A DNA stretch of 64,000 nt from Brachypodium distachyon. Lineage: Eukaryota; Streptophyta; Magnoliopsida; Poales; Poaceae. Shown one piece after another: positions 62,402-64,000 of this stretch. The notes under the pieces were generated by a model that did no database searches, had not been told where the DNA came from, and saw only the letters and a list, made by a program, of their open reading frames with translations. The DNA is taken from NCBI RefSeq assembly GCF_000005505.3, contig NC_016131.3, positions 64,403,355 to 64,467,354 of the forward strand, given 5' to 3'. The translations under genes were made by a program, and so were the position numbers. Every line of letters starts with the position of its first letter. The stretch's first letter is position 1.

Positions 62402-62997
62402 TCAATGGTTTACAGGGGTGGCATATGGACCTCTGCTATCTCTGCTGCGACTTCTTGGATTTCTTGTTGAAGAGACAAACATGCTCTGGACACATAACAA
62501 GACAGTCACATTTTATATCTACTATAAACACCTTCCCTTTGGCAAAAAACAAGATCGTGGTTCATATTGAGAATCACAAATAACTAGTTTAAAATAATGA
62601 AGATCTATCTTAGATATTTGTTTAGCAATGAAACTTGTTTACATTCATCAGTAACTGCAAATTACTCATCTTGAAACGATTTTAACAATGTATCATCAAT
62701 GCTGGTTGTACTGGAGATAAGCAGAAACACAGAATGAACATATATACTCCCAACGTCCCATATTAAGTGACGAAATATGACATGTATCTAGACGTTTTTT
62801 GGGCAAAGATACATTCATATTTGGGCAAATTTAAGTCACTTAATATGGGACGGAGGGAGTACTATGTAAACTAAAGAAAGGAACCAAGTGCGGTGGAATT
62901 ACTTATACAGATGCATTTTCTGTTTAGAATAGAAATTATTTAAACTTACCTTAACTTTTTGTGGTAAACTGATCCAAAACTCCAGGTTCGGAATGGC
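62402..62997 (-). CDS. Possible last two exons of an unidentified gene
   Basis: Exon A (62997-62950) is bounded by TTCTAG and AAG/GTAAGT and reads AIPNLEFWISLPQKVK. Exon B (62485-62402) follows GTGTCCAG, reads SMFVSSTRNPRSRSRDSRGP then YATPVNH and stops. The two join in frame with canonical splice sites, and the RS-rich tail looks protein-like. A third possible donor (CTTCAG/GTATGA) is at about 63535, so the rest of the gene could extend to the right past the window. I recognise no family. The short exon lengths mean chance agreement is quite possible. Confidence 0.28.
62747..62859. mobile_element. Stowaway MITE (113 bp)
   Basis: Starts CTCCCAACGTCCCATATTAA and ends TAATATGGGACGGAGGGAG, flanked by TA. 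Interior ACATGTATCTAGACGTTTTT is shared with the copies at 45502 and 47050. If the gene suggested at 62402-62997 is real, this lies in its last intron. Confidence 0.87.
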
Positions 62998-64000
62998 CTA
63001 GAATACAGAATGAAAGTAAGACCAGAATGTGGCTTGAAAGCATTAAATTGATTAGAATAATGTGTGATGAAGTATTGAGATAGTTAACAAATTGTAATGC
63101 ATGACACCAATTTATAAATTTGTTGTTTAGATAAAATAAACAGTTCATATATCACCAGGTGACGGTCCACTTATGGTGCAATTTCACAGGGCACACCATG
63201 AGTTAGTTATCTTTTGATGTGAAATTAATTTAGGCACCTTATACGTTTTGTAGCCTTTAAGTTTTATTAGTCTGTTATACTCTGGCAACTACCCCGTAAC
63301 TTTTATGTAGTTCTACAGTAATTAAAAGAAACGAAGCTCAAGAGACTATTAAGGACATGACTAACATTTAGAACTTCATTTTTCTCTTTTTCTAGACAAA
63401 CCATACGAATTCTACACTTTTGAGTAGTTTCACAAAGAGCTCTTTTATGGTACCCTGAAGTCGGTTTCAACCTTTTCCAAAAAAAAAGTCGGTTTCCACA
63501 GAAGTCACAGGTGGCCCATCCATCAGCATCATACCTGAAGTGCTCGTTATGAAGTTGCACTGGTCACTGTTCACGGCTGCGTGGCTGACGGGGTGACATG
63601 GTTCCTTGAAACAGTGTGATATGAAAGATGTCTGGCTTTGTGAATTGATTCCTTAAAGATTGGTAGTTCTTTGAACTTCAATAAAAAAGTAGTTTTATAT
63701 TCTTTACTCTAACAGAAGACAAAATGACTGAAAGTGAGTTTTTCAGATGAAACCATATTGTCACTATGCTAAGTATCTTTCGAGCTACGTATCCAACATG
63801 AAATCACCTGAAAATGAATTAAAACTTTTGGTCCCCAACTTAGATTTGGGTATGCTTTGGACATTAACCATTTGAGTTAACTATTTTGCTCTTCCAAGTC
63901 TCAACATTGGGCTTGGGTGCAATTTTAGATCTATTATGGTGTCTCAAATTTGGTACTGGGTCAGACTAAATCTTCTTGGTCAAGGACTAATAGAACTTCA

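Larger units (their letters stand above)
59533..64000. other. Right-end region, mostly unassigned
   Basis: The left 150 bp or so are the mitoferrin promoter. Two Stowaway MITEs (61975, 62747) and a possible pair of minus-strand terminal exons (62402-62997) are described separately. No other coding region is supported; 61280-61500 has low-grade frames only. Confidence 0.4.

Overview
The window is nuclear DNA from a grass (Poaceae). Genes have short exons with GT/AG introns, coding regions are GC-rich with a GC-skewed 5' end typical of grasses, and the spaces between genes are AT-rich. The 'CTCCCTCCG' Stowaway MITEs, a tRNA-derived SINE and L1-type LINE fragments are all of types common in Pooideae. 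The gene density (ten recognisable protein genes in 64 kb, no LTR retrotransposon seen) fits a compact genome such as Brachypodium better than wheat or barley. That assignment is inference. The gene content and order look like a piece of rice chromosome 3 short arm as I remember it, which I could not check.

Layout from left to right: tRNA-Leu(AAG) with a decayed partial copy of its 3' half (1-1.36 kb); RPT2, the 26S proteasome ATPase subunit (2.1-5.2 kb, minus); a SINE (7.04 kb); a CASP-like four-helix membrane protein (7.9-10.0 kb, minus); a PADRE/DUF4228 protein (13.5-14.1 kb, minus); a repeat-rich gap (14.1-19.9 kb) with two LINE remnants, a nested pair of Stowaway elements and a 440-bp long-TIR element; a laccase (19.9-22.4 kb, minus); an LRR receptor-like kinase with a degenerate catalytic loop (25.6-28.2 kb, minus); a short THA8-type PPR protein (30.0-32.4 kb, minus); an intronless PYL abscisic acid receptor (36.0-36.7 kb, plus); a gap with an (AT)40 microsatellite and a broken LINE (42.5-45.3 kb, plus); malonyl-CoA:ACP transacylase in ten exons (46.5-50.2 kb, plus); ribosomal protein eS7 (51.6-53.4 kb, minus); a DUF538 protein (55.5-56.3 kb, plus); tRNA-Gly(GCC) (56.5 kb, minus); and a mitoferrin-type mitochondrial iron carrier (57.1-59.5 kb, minus). 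The last 4.4 kb holds two MITEs and, at best, two terminal exons of an unidentified minus-strand gene.

The genes are independent units and not an operon or biosynthetic cluster. They cover protein turnover and translation (RPT2, eS7, two tRNAs), organelle biology (transacylase, PPR, mitoferrin), cell wall (laccase, CASP-like) and signalling (PYL, LRR kinase, PADRE). Exon joins were deduced by hand from reading frame, splice consensus and family sequence; all are in frame and give family-typical lengths. I found no convincing new biological system. The most notable items are the kinase with HRD changed to HGN, the nested MITE pair, the three related 'ACTAGC...GCTACGG' repeats, the partial tRNA duplication and the possible terminal exons near 62.4-63.0 kb.
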